From: Flaveria trinervia
Taxonomy: Eukaryota > Streptophyta > Magnoliopsida > Asterales > Asteraceae
Assembly (NCBI GenBank): GCA_025506515.1
Contig: CM046453.1
Span: 31,993,845-32,057,844, forward strand
DNA: 64,000 nt
Direction: 5' to 3'
Shown here: positions 20,896-32,089 of the stretch, one piece after another
Layout: the number at the start of each line of letters is the position of its first letter
How positions within the stretch are numbered: the first letter of the stretch is position 1
Program-made: the position numbers and the translations under genes
Notes under the pieces: model-generated
What the model saw: only the letters and a program-made list of their open reading frames with translations
The model's database searches: none
Told to the model about the DNA's origin: nothing

Positions 20896-22681
20896 GATTG
20901 CAAAGAGGGAAGGTTATAGCTTATGCATCCCACCAGCTGAAGGTTCATGAGGTCAATTATCCTACCCATGACTTGGAGCTAGGAGCCGTGGTCTTTGCGC
21001 TAAAGATTTGAAGGCATTATCTTTATGGGACGAAGTGCACCATTTTCACTGACCACAAGAGCTTAAAGTACTTCTTTGATTAGAAAGATTTGAATATGAG
21101 GCAGAGATAATGGTTGGAGCTTATAAAGGACTATGATTGTGAGATCCATTACCAGCCGGGCAAAGCCAATGTGGTGGCTTATGCCCTTAGCTGAAAGGTG
21201 AGGCCCGAGCCAGTTCGGGTGAAAGCCTATCAACTAATCATGACCTCTAAAGTGATGAAGCAAGTTGAAGAGTTTCAAGACAAGGCATTGAAGGAAGATC
21301 ATCTTAACTCGGAAAGGATGAGAGGTTTGGTTGGGGAACTGGGTGAAAACACACTTGGTGTTAAAACCCGATTTGGACGGGTGTGGATTCCTCTTTTTGG
21401 GGATCTACGAGTGAAGATTATGGATGAAGCTCACAAGACTCGATACTATATTCATCCTGGTGCCACAAAGATGTATCAAGACATGAAGAAGGATTACTGG
21501 TGGCCGGGTATGAAACATGACGTGGTGGAGTACGTGAGTAAATGCCTTACTTGTCTACAGGTCAAGGCCGAGCATCAAAAGCCGTATGGGAAAATCCAAC
21601 CTTTGGATATAACGGAATGGAAGTGGGAGCACATCACCATGGATTTCATCACGAAGCTGCAGCGTGCCCCGAAAGGGTATGATGCCATATGGGTGATTGT
21701 TGACAGCTTGACGAAGAGTGCTCACTTCCTACCGATTCGCGAGACATATTCATCTGAGAGGTTGGCAGATCTTTTCATTAAAGAGATTGTAACTCGTCAC
21801 GGTGTACTGGTGTCCATTGTATCTGATCGTGACACCCGGTTTACCTCCAAATTCTAGAAGAAATTCCACGACGCCATGGGGACGAGGTTACATATTAGCA
21901 CGGCTTATCATCCCCAAAATGATAGTCAGTCAGAAAGGACCATTCAGACATTGGAAGACATGCTTCGGGCATTTGTGATTAATTTTGGGGAAGTTGGGAT
22001 GACCACTTACCGTTAGCTGAATTGTCATACAACAACAACTATCATGCCAGCATTGCTATGCCACCATATGAGATGCTATACGCTAGGAGATGCAGAACAC
22101 CCGTTTGTTGGGGCGATATTGGTCAGAAGGAGTTGGGGAGCGTCAAGGTGATCGAGGCTACAACTGAGAAGCTTGAGAGGATCAAAGCCTTTATGAAGGC
22201 AGCCAAAGATAGACAGAACTCGTATGCTGATAAACGACACAAACCGATTGAGTTTCAGGTGGGTGACCGGGTTATGCTGAAGGTCTCACCTTGGAAGGGT
22301 ATTATCCGATTCAGAAAGCGGGGCCAGTTGAGCCCAAGGTATATTGTGCCTTTCCGAATCATTGCGCGAGTAGGAGAGGTGGCCTATAGAATGGAGTTAC
22401 AAGATGAATTAAGTGGAATTCACCCGACATTCCACGTATCTCATCTAAGGAAGTGCCTGGCGGATGAAGACATGATTGTTCCACTGGAGGATATCGATGT
22501 AGATGAAAGGCTCAATTATGTGGAGCAACCAGTGGCAATCATCAATAGAAAAGAGAAGAGGCTTAGAAATAAAGTGGTTCCTCTTGTGCGTGTACAGTGG
22601 AAGCACATGAAAGGATCCGAGTCAACGTGGGAGATTGAGGAAGAAATGAGACAACATTACCCACACTTGTTTGAGGAATAA
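20896..22681 (+). pseudogene. pol: Ty3/gypsy RNase H, integrase and chromodomain-like tail (right part of G1)
   Basis: Continuation of the element whose RT is at 1-129. RNase H end: VIAYASHQLKVHE, LYGTKCTIFTDHKSLKYFF. Integrase: zinc region YIHPGATKMYQ ... KCLTCLQVK (about 21450-21560), then catalytic positions TMDFITKL (21640), SDRDTRFTSKF (21823) and DSQSERTIQ (21925). C-terminus VPLVRVQWKHMKGSESTWEI, a chromodomain-like tail typical of chromoviruses; a Tekay-type lineage is likely. Two open stretches of 219 codons each (21198-21857 and 22022-22681) remain. Breaks include TGA at 21009, TAG near 21079, TAA near 21108, TGA near 21192, TAG at 21855 and a frameshift near 21990. The gene ends FEE-TAA. 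Confidence 0.9.
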
Positions 22682-22705
22682 TGGGTTTCGGGGACGAAAC
22701 CTATT

Positions 22706-22720
22706 TAAGGGGGGTGGACT
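22706..22720 (+). promoter_or_regulatory. Polypurine tract of G1
   Basis: TAAGGGGGGTGGACT lies just before the LTR start TGTAACACCC, 24 nt after the integrase stop and the GGGGACGAAAC block characteristic of this gypsy type. G2 has the equivalent ATAGGGGTGGAGT at 28284-28296. Confidence 0.85.
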
Positions 22721-24656
22721 TGTAACACCCGGTTATTTATTTATTTTGAAGCTGACGAATAAAGAAGAAAAGAAATAAGGTCCAAAGCCGAGGGACCAAA
22801 CTCGCCAACAAGAGAAAGTTGGGCATGTGGTGATATTTGTAGGGAGAGGGCAGCCATAAACCTCTCCCCACACTCACATTTTCAGACAAAGGAAATAGGA
22901 GAAGAGAGAAAGAAGAGAAAAGAGAAAAAGTTGGTTCGAGTTGGTTCAAGTGAGCAAAATCATCGTGTAGCGAGTCAAATCGAAGCTCTTCTCGTTGTGG
23001 TCATCTGTTGAGTTCTAGGACCCCTTCCTTTACACAATTTTGAATGACTTAGGGCTATAACATATCTAAAAATCGGGTTTTTATGTGTGCGTGTGCGTGA
23101 CCCGCTTGTATATGTGTATGTGTGTGTATGATTTGTTTGGGTCTTGGTTTTGAGCTTGTGTGTGCTTGAATGGGTTCATGGTATGCATTCCTAAGGTTTA
23201 GGATGGTTGATTAGGCTTAGAATGAGTTTGCATGAGCTTGGAGGTCAAAAATGGCGGATTAGGTTCGGGATGAACTGCATTCTGCACTAGCTAGGGCTAG
23301 GCGACCGAATGGAGCCCATACGGTCGATAGGGGTGCGATTGAGGGTTCATTCACATGATTGGAGTTCATTCACATGATTGGGGCCAGTCGCATAGGGAGT
23401 CATGCGACTGAGGGTCCAGTCGCATAAGTGCTCATCAGCATTGGTGCATTCACATGGGACTCATCCGCATGGAGTCCATCAGCATTAGTTTCATTCGCAC
23501 TATTGGGTGTTCATTCGCATGGGTGTTCATCCGCATTGGTCCATTCGCATGATGTTTAGTCACATGGAGGCCATGCGACTGAAGGGTGTCCATACGCCCT
23601 AAAAGGGCTGTTGCACCCGAGGAAAAGTGTAGTTTAACTTCTGACTTTCGGGGGAAAGTGCGGATGTAAGTTTTGATGTAAGGGTTTCCGTAAGTTCATT
23701 TAAGGTGACTGTTGAGGTCTTAGAGAGCATGTTGGGCATGATGATGATGACGTTGCATGATTATGCATGTTATGTATGTATGATGTTGCCCTGTATGATG
23801 TTGATGACTATGTATGTTATGTTCCTTATTATGATGTATGTTTATCGTTCATGTGGCTTTACATGTTATGTTAATGAATGAAGTGAAAGTATTATGTAAC
23901 GTAAAGTGGAAGATAATGAAATGTGGAACATGATAAATGCGTGCATTAATGAATGATGAAAGTAATGAAAGTCTTGCCAGCATTAGATATCGGGACACAC
24001 CAATTATAAGGTGTTAGCCCAACGGTGTGTGGGTTCGCTACCCCGGGAGGATGCATATCGTGGTCTTTCTTGTGATCGACCATTTGTATAGAACCTCTAC
24101 CACTTACCCCTGGTACTGCGGCACCATGTTTATCTGTCTATTTATAGACTTCGGCCTAGTAGCCATATAGTTTGGGGTGTAGCACACGGTATTGGTATGG
24201 AAGATATCTGATGCGCAAGAAAAGATGTAAAGATGAATGAAGGAATGAAGAAGATAATAATGATAGTATCTATGTGTACGTATGTTGTATGATCACATGA
24301 AAGTAAAGAAATATTTTCACGAAAGAAAAGTATGTTTAAATTTATAGAACTAGAACTCACTCAGCAACACTGACTTTGATGTGTTTCCAGTGGCAGGTAA
24401 TGATTGCTAAGGATGGCACAAGGTGGCTACTCAGCTCTTTTGGGATGGCATCCATTTATATAATACTTTTGCGATGTAATGCAAAAATGTATTTTGTAAC
24501 TGATTAACGATGTATTATCTTGCATAAGCTACCATATTGAAATGAAATGTCATTTTAAATGTTTCCGCTATGATGCTTTATGAAATACAAATGTAATTAT
24601 ATGTTTTATGTGCGACGAGGATCCAACTGTAAGCGTCCCAGGAACGGGGCTTTACA
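22721..24656 (+). repeat. Gypsy LTR of G1
   Basis: 1,936 bp from TGTAACACCC to GGGGCTTTACA. There are no ORFs of note. Nucleotides 23301-23600 carry an array of CAGTCGCAT, CATTCGCAT and GCGACTGAGG motifs, overlapping the vocabulary of the copia promoters. A GATGATG/ATGTATG-rich tract lies at about 23735-23850. On its right the sequence passes straight into gypsy gag with no primer site. Confidence 0.82.
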
Positions 24657-25500
24657 TAATGACACATCAGCAATGCACCACCAAGTTCAATGAGATGGCA
24701 TGGTTGGTGCCAGATCAAGTGACACCTATGTAACGAAAGATTAAGAGGGACATCCAGGGCTTGCTGGTGGATATTCGTAAGCACATGATCGCTGCCCGAC
24801 CCAGCACGTTTAGGTCCACAGTTAATTTGGCAGGAAGGTTGTACGACGAGTGAGAGGTGGTGGTGGCTGAGGTGAACAAGAAGGGTGGTGGTGACTGAAA
24901 ATGCAATAGGAAATGGTTTGGACATGGCGGAGCGGCTCCAAACAACAAGGTAGCAAAGGTAGGTGACCGGTGTGTGGTCACATCTAGTGCAGGATCGAAG
25001 AGATGTGGTAAGTGCAGCAAGGAGCATTCGGGAGAATGCAAATGGGGGTCAAACATCTGCTTCAAGTGTGGGAAGCCTGGTCATATGGCGAGAGATTATG
25101 GGATTATAAGGTGTTACAACTATGGAGAAAATAGCCATCTGAGCAGGGATTGCAAAAATCCAAGGGCTGAATGTTCAGCAACAAAGAAGGCTGGAGGAGA
25201 GGGGTAGAGGGCGAGTGCTAGAGCATTCTCGATGACACAGGAGGAGGCTAGGACCGACCCCGATGTTGTGTCAGGTATGTTTCTAGTAAACTAAACTCTT
25301 GCATTTGTGATATTTGATTTCCGTGCTAGTAAAAGTTTTATTTCTGCTGCTTTCTGTGCTAAATTTCCTGTTAGTATTAAGAACATAGATACACCCTTTG
25401 ATGTAGAAACTACCATAGGTAAGTCTACCAGGATTTTCAAGATGATAGAAGGTTGTGACGTGGAACTAGAAGGTCACAAGTTCCTGTTAGACCATTCGTG
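24657..25500 (+). pseudogene. gag: gypsy gag C-terminus and protease start (G2, broken)
   Basis: Begins abruptly after the G1 LTR with gag sequence (CTTKFNEMAWLVPDQV, then LLVDIRKHMIAARPSTF) with a TAA near 24731. Zinc-finger region at 25007-25165: CGKCSKEHSGEC, CFKCGKPGHMARDY (last Cys lost) and CYNYGENSHLSRDC (second Cys lost). Protease begins near 25305 as FDFRASKSFIS, where the family has Asp-Ser-Gly, so the active site is altered. The 5' LTR, primer site, leader and N-terminal gag of G2 are missing. Confidence 0.82.
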
Positions 25501-28258
25501 ATGACCTTGGGCGGGTTCGATGGAGTCCTAGGAATGGATTGGTTGGCTGACTACGAGGCGAACATTATGTGTCACAAGAAGATGATTCGATTGACAGCGC
25601 CTGACGGGAATACAATGATGGTTTATGGTGATCGAGTCACGACGATCCTGAAAGTGATTTCGATGGCGGTGGCGGGAAAGTGCATGAGGCGTGGATGTAG
25701 TGCCTACTTGCTCTACGTAAAGAATGTGGATACACCAACATCATAACTAACAGACGTACCGGTGGTGTGTGACTTTCCAAATGTGTTTCCCGAAGACTTA
25801 CCAGGAGTGTCACCTGACCGTGAGATTGAGTTTCAGATTGACTTGATATCGGGTGCCCAACCTGTAGCTAAGGCAACATATCAGTTGGCTCTGACCGAGA
25901 TAAAGGAACTGATGAAGCAATTGCAGGAGTTGCTTGATAAGGGATTCATTAGACTGCGTATCTCTCCTTGGGGTGCTCCGGTCTTATTTGTTAAAAAGAA
26001 AGACGATAGTATGAGGATGTGTATATACTACCGTGAGCTGAACAAGTTGACGATGAAGAATCGGTACCCATTACCGAGAATTGATGATTTGTTTGATCAG
26101 CTCCAAGGTCCCAGTTGGTTCTCGAGGATAGACCATTGATATGGCTACCATCAGCTGAAGTTTAAGGAACAAGATGTTCCTAAAATAGATTTTCGCACGT
26201 GTTATGGACATAATGAGTTTCTCGTTCTGTCTTTTGGTTTAACCAATGCGCCAGCTACTTTTATGGACTTAATGAATCGAGTGTGTCGGCCAATGTTAGA
26301 TAAATTAGTGATTGTGTTTAATGATGATATCCTGATTTATTCAAAGAGCGAGAATAAGCATGCCAGTCACATTTGAGAGGTGTTCGAGACGTTGAGAAGG
26401 GAGAAGTTGTATGCCAAGTTCTCCAAATGCGCATTCTGGCTACACAAGGTTCAGTTCTTGGGTCACATTGTGAATCCCGAGGGGATTATGGTAGACCCGA
26501 CAAAGGTGGAGGCGGTGATGCAATGGAAGTCTCAAAAGATGCCATCCGAGATTCGTAGTTTCTTGGGTTTGGCGGGCTATTAAAGAATATTCGTCCAAGA
26601 CTTCTCTAAGATTACTTCTCCACTAACCAAGTTGACCCAGAAAGATGTAAAGTTTGTATGGGGTCAAGCTCAATAGAAGGTGTTCGAGGAGTTAAAGGTG
26701 AGGTTGACTCGAGCTCCTGTCTTGTTGTTACCCGATGGAAGCGAGGATTTGGTGGTTTATTCAGATGCTTCCTACTTCGGTTTGGGATGTGTGTTGATGT
26801 AAAGAGGAAGGGTTATTGCCTATGCATCATGATAGTTGAAAGTTCATGAGGTCAAATATCTGACTCATTACTTAGAGCTAGCAGCCATGGTCTTTGCGTT
26901 AAAGATATGGAGGCACTACTTATACGGGACGAAGTGCACCATATTCACTGACCAAAAGAGCTTGAAGTACTTTTTTGAGTAGAAATATTTGAACATGAGG
27001 CAAAGGATATGGTTAGAGCTCAGTTGGTTATGACCTCTGATGTCATGAATCAGGTCAAAGTGTTTCAAGATGAGTTATTGAAAGAAGATCTTCTTAACTC
27101 TGAAAGAATGAGAGGCCTGGTTGCGGAATTGGGTGAAAACACACTCGGTGTTAGGACCAGATTTGGGCGTATGTGGATTCCATGTTTTGGAGTTCTACGT
27201 GTGAAGATTATGGATGAAGCTCATAAACTCGATACTCTTTTCATCCCAGTGCTACAAAGATTTACCAGATATTAAGAAAGATTATTGGTGGCTAGGTATG
27301 AAGCGCGATGTAGTGGAGTATGTGAGTAAATGCCTTACTTGTATGCAAGTAAAGGTAGAGCACCAAAAGCCGTATGGAAAGGTCCAACTGTTGGATATAC
27401 TGGAGTGCAAGTGGGAGCACATCACCATGGACTTTATAACAAAGCTACCGCATACCGCACGAGGGTATGATGCCATATGGGTGATAGTTGATCGTTTGAC
27501 GAAGAGTGCTCACTTCCTACTGATTCGCGAGACATATTCATCCGAGAGGTTGGCCGATCTGTTCATCAAGGAGCTAGTAACTTGCTATGGTGTGCGTGTG
27601 TCTATTGTGTCTGATCATGATACCCGGTTGACATCTAAATTTTGGAAGAAATTCCACGATGCGATGGGGACGAGGTTACATATTAGCACAAATCTCATCC
27701 CTAGACAAATGGTCAATCAGAACAAACCATTCAGACGTTGGAAGATATGCTTCTAGCATGCGTTATTGACTTTACAGGAAGGTGGGATGACCACTTACCT
27801 TAGCTGAGTTCTCATATAACAACAGTTATCATTCCAGCATTGGTATGCCCCCTTATGAGATGCTATACGGTATGAGATGTAGAACACCGTTTGTTGGGGT
27901 GATATTGGCTATAAAGAGTTAAGGAGCGTCAAGGTGGTCAAGGCTACGACTGAGAAGCTGGAAAGGATCAGGCTCTTATGAAGAGTTAAGTGGAATTCAC
28001 CCGACATTCAATGTATCTCATCTGAGAAAGTGTTTAGCATACAAGGATATAATTGTACCACTGGAGGACATCGAGGTAGGTGAACGGCTCAATTATGTGG
28101 AGCAACCAGTTGCGATCATTGATCGAAAGGAGAAAAGATTAAGGAATAAAGTGGTTCCTCTTGTGCATGTATAGTGAAAGCACAAGAAGGGATCTGAGTC
28201 TACGTGGGAGACAGAGGAGGAAATAAGACATCATTACCCATGATTGTTTGAGGAATAA
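25501..28258 (+). pseudogene. pol: gypsy protease end, RT, RNase H, integrase (G2, broken)
   Basis: Protease end: GFDGVLGMDWLADYEA. RT: VFPEDLPGVSPDREIEFQID (about 25780), PWGAPVLFVKKKD, RYPLPRIDDLFDQL and FNDDILIYSK (26320; catalytic Asp-Asp kept). RNase H at 26740-27000 is broken by stops. Integrase: a zinc region interrupted by a frameshift near 27270, KCLTCMQVKVEHQ, then TMDFITKL (27425) and SDHDTRLTSKF (27610). The region of the third catalytic residue is frameshifted near 27700. A deletion at about 27980 joins the integrase core to SGIHPTFNVSHLR, removing the segment present in G1 22195-22410. The chromodomain-like tail remains. It ends FEE-TAA. Confidence 0.85.
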
Positions 28259-28296
28259 CAGGTTTCGGGGACGAAACCTAGATATAGGGGTGGAGT

Positions 28297-30361
28297 TGAA
28301 ACACCCGGTCATTCTTTTAAAGTTATTAAAGAAATAATAAACGGAAGAAAAAGAAGGAAAACACCATTCTACCCAAGTTGAGGGGTAATAAGTTACAAAA
28401 GGAAGAAAAGTTTAAAAGTTAGTGTAAAAGGTTGCATGGCCGCCCACACTCTCTTCACACATCATATCATTTGGATATTTTAGAGAGAGAAAGTGAAGGA
28501 GAGCAAAAACTCTTGGTTTGAAGAGGAACTAGAGCAGAAAATTGAATTAAAGGTAAGAATTCACGATTTTAAGATGTTCTTAACTGGCCTTAGCCTCGGT
28601 TTTATGCTTATTTGTGTTTGTGTGTTCGGTCGTGTATGTTTTGGTGGGTTTCTAGGCGGTTGAACTAAATTGCAATGGGTTTGGAAGAAGTCACACCTAA
28701 GATGCTACAAAGGTGAGTTCTAGAACCCCTTTTTACTTGTTTAAAACTAGTTTAGGGCTGGAAATGCATATATGAACATTTTATTAAAGTTGTGATTTAT
28801 ACCCGTATGTGTTTAGGTGCATGTTTATAGGTGGGGTTGGACTTTGGGAAATGTATGTATTTGATGATGTTATGATTATGTTTCTAAGGCTTAGAAAGTA
28901 AGTTTAAGCTTAGAACAAGTTATATGATGCTTGGGGACTAATTTATGATGTTTAGGAGGATTTAGACTTCTCATGCGCCTAAACAATGGCTCATGCGCCC
29001 AACTGAAAATAACTGACTAAGTGTCCCATGCGCCCAAAACCTCATGCTCCCAAATAGTACTCATCCGCCTAGAAAGAGGCTGAAAGTTTCTAAGTTTTCA
29101 TGCGCCCAGGAATCCCATGCGCCTAGACACTCATGCACCTGCATAGTGCCTATGCACCTAGAATTGCCCAGAAACGACTAAGTGTTGCCCATGCGCCCCA
29201 ATAGTGCCAAAGCGCCTGAAAATTTCTCATGTGACTAAGTGTTCCCCATGCGTCTGGAAAGCCATGCACCTGCATAGTGCTCATGCGCTTGCATAGTGCC
29301 CATGCGCCTAAAGACATAGAAATATATGGGGAAAATTGTAAAAAGTAGGCTTTGACTTGGGAGGTTCCCAGGGGCTATGTAAGATGAGTTTTTGAAGTCA
29401 TAGTTAATGTGATGGGTGATGTATGATGTGATGTATGATTGATGCTTATGCCGATGATGTGTGATTGATGATGTTTGATGATTATGTATGATTGTATGTT
29501 ATGTTTCTTATTACATATGATGACATGACTTTACGTGGTGTGATTATTGTGATGAGCATAAAGTAATATCTTAATGAAGTGTAAGATTTAAGATAATGAA
29601 ACTGGAACATAATGAACGAATAAAAATACTTGCAAGCAAATGAAAGGAGGTTCACAACTCATTGAGATTTGTTAGCTCAAATGTGTGTTTACAGTATGCG
29701 ATCTTGGCTAACCCTTAAGGGTTCACACACAGGGGGAGTTAGTATATGTGACTACTCCATACATGTGATACATGCGATATGTGCGATACGGGGTCCTTGC
29801 TGCTTAACCCTAGATGATATTGCTTTGTGCTCAAGGGGGGGTTAAGTACAAAACCTAGATAGAAGTGAAAGATAATAATGTACGAAAAGTGCGATAAGTA
29901 TGAAATGTGCGAAACATGTGAAATGTGCAAAATGTATGAAACAAAAGATGAAAGAAGATAATAATTATTACCTTGATGTATGTATGATGTGTGATCACGT
30001 GTGATAGTAAAAAAATATTTTAACAAATGGAAGGTAATATGATGTTTTCGTAAAATTAGAACTCACTCGCCAATGCTGACTTTTATGGGTTTTCTAGTTG
30101 GCAGGTAAATGTTGCAGAGGATGGCACGGGGTGGCTACTTGGCTCATTTTAGATCGTATTCTTTTGTATAGTGTTTTTGCATTGTAATGCGAACAAACAA
30201 TGTTTTCTAACGAATGTTGTATTAACTTGAAAAATCATTTATATTGAAATGAAAAAGTTATTTTAATGTTTCCACTGCAATATTTTGTTAAATTTTATGT
30301 AATTATATGTTTTACGTGTGATTATTAACAAGCTGTGAAGGTCCGGGAACGAGGTCTTACG
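28297..30361 (+). repeat. 3' LTR of gypsy element G2
   Basis: 2,065 bp from TGAAACACCC to GAGGTCTTACG (terminal dinucleotides decayed). The ends align with those of the G1 LTR but the body is diverged. A motif array at 28971-29312 repeats CATGCGCC(T/C)A and AACAGTG/CATAGTG, the dialect also seen upstream of the internal promoter of element C. The right border falls exactly at the YVDD codons of element C's RT. Confidence 0.82.
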
Positions 30362-31302
30362 TGATATCATCTTTGGATCAACCAATTAAAGACTTTGCTT
30401 AGAATTTGAAGAAATCATGATATCTCGTTTCCAGATGAGTTCTATGGAAGAAATCTAATTCTTTCTTGGATTGCAAGTTACATAATCTGTAGATGGCATC
30501 TTCATCAATCAAGAGAAGTTTGTTGATAAACTATTGAAGAAATTCAAGCTGCAAGATTGTCAATCCATCAGAACTCCAACTGACTTTAACACCAAGATTG
30601 ATACTAATCCAAAAGGAAAATCAATAGACCAAACATTATATTAATATATGATTAGATCTTTGATGTATTTAACTACATCTAGACCTGACATAATGTATGT
30701 TGTTTGTGTCTGTGCCAGGTATCAATCAGACCCCAAGGAATCTCACCTTATCGTTGTCAAACGCATATTTATATATCTCAAAGGAAAACTAGCTCTAGGG
30801 TTATGGTATCCTTATGAAGGCAACTTTGAGTTATATGGATATACTGATAGTGATTACAGGGGATGTTGTCAAGATAGAAAATCTACCACAGGTGGTTGTC
30901 AGTTTTTGGGTCCTCGAGTAGTGTCATGGCAATGTAAGAAATAGACAAACGCCTCAGTATCAACTGCAGAAGCTGAGTACATTGCTGCATCAGCAGGATG
31001 TTCTGATATCCTTTGGTTGCAAAAATCAATTACTAGATTATTGGTTCAGTTTTCATAAAACTCCTATTTACATTGATAACACTACTGTTATGTTTATTAC
31101 AGCTACTCCTGTCCAACATTCTAAAACAGAACATTGAGATTCGATATCATTTTCTCAGAGACAACTCTGAAAAAGGTTTAGTCATTTCGATTCACTTATC
31201 AACAGAAAAATAGTTGGCTGACCTATTTACAAAGCTTTCTTAAAAGAAAGGTTTGAGTATCTAGTTGAATCAATTGGTCTTATTAATCATGTTGAGAAAT
31301 GA
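30362..31302 (+). pseudogene. pol: copia RT C-terminus and RNase H (element C)
   Basis: Resumes in the middle of the YVDD motif (GATATCATCTTTGG = DIIFG). It contains FFLGLQV (with a TAA just before), GIFINQEKFVDKLLKKF, SLMYLTTSRPDIMY, RNase H YTDSDYRGC (30840), STAEAEYIAAS (30960) and PIYIDNTTV (31067), so the D-E-D triad is present. Stops: TAA near 30458, TAA at 30643, TAG at 30942. A frameshift lies near 31220, and the gene ends HVEK-TGA. Element C hosts the gypsy insertions; its 5' LTR, gag and protease-integrase part must lie left of the window. Confidence 0.85.
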
Positions 31303-32089
31303 TTATCTTTATCAAAATGATAATAACCCTCCCAAATTTTCATAAAGAAATCAAAAATTAAACCATCAAAGTTAACTGCCTGATTATATATATTGTGTGT
31401 GCGTGTGTTAAATGAAAAAGAAAATACAACATTAGAAAATTGCAAAAACAAAAGAGAAAATTATAAAATGAAAATTAAAAAATATAGTTTAGTTGTTATA
31501 ATTTTTTAAAATTGAATCTGCCTTTGCAATATGTGTGAAATGATAGTACATCAGTTTAATCAGTTGCATACTTCACTCGATAATAAAGTCTGAGGTGATC
31601 AGCTATGATTTGCAGGCAAGATCATGTAATTATACTGAAAAACTAAATTCTTGTGATTAAACTGAATCATCTATGCATTTGTGTATGTTCATCATAGTTC
31701 TAATGAGTTGTATTGACTTATCTGATTGATTGCTTGTAAAGTCACTATCTCACACCTTGAAATAATATGTGTAACCATGAGATCCGTTTACCGCATCTGT
31801 TCACTTCTCTATTATGAGTCATCATAGACCTGAAGTGACGAGGTATCCTCTATTGTACGTCATTACAGACCTGGAAATTCTCACTTGATGCATAAGATGC
31901 CAATGTGCACGATCCATTCTAAAGTCCAAAATGGATGCCCTATGATTCTTATGAATCATCTCTATCTATTTAGTTATGAAATGGATTCAGGGATTACCTA
32001 ATGTATTGTGCATGATGGTTTTCTCGAAGATTATCAACTGGTTTAACCATGATGATTCTCTCACTGACCTAAACATGAGATCTAGTTAT
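31303..32089 (+). other. Post-pol non-coding region of element C (left part)
   Basis: AT-rich, no ORF. A GTCTGAGGTGATCA stretch at 31588 matches the loop and right arm of the hairpins of element A. The left arm is degraded. Ends at the target-site copy GTTAT (32085-32089) of the solo LTR. Confidence 0.55.

Noticed and set aside
22737..22949. Minus ORF with Phe/Leu-rich product in the G1 LTR
   Set aside because: Antisense of a purine-rich GAAAGAAG tract in an LTR; no homologue in the G2 LTR.
23301..23600. Regularly spaced short repeats considered as a CRISPR-like array
   Set aside because: Units are 8-14 bp, variable, with no constant repeat-spacer geometry and no cas genes; the setting is a plant retrotransposon LTR.
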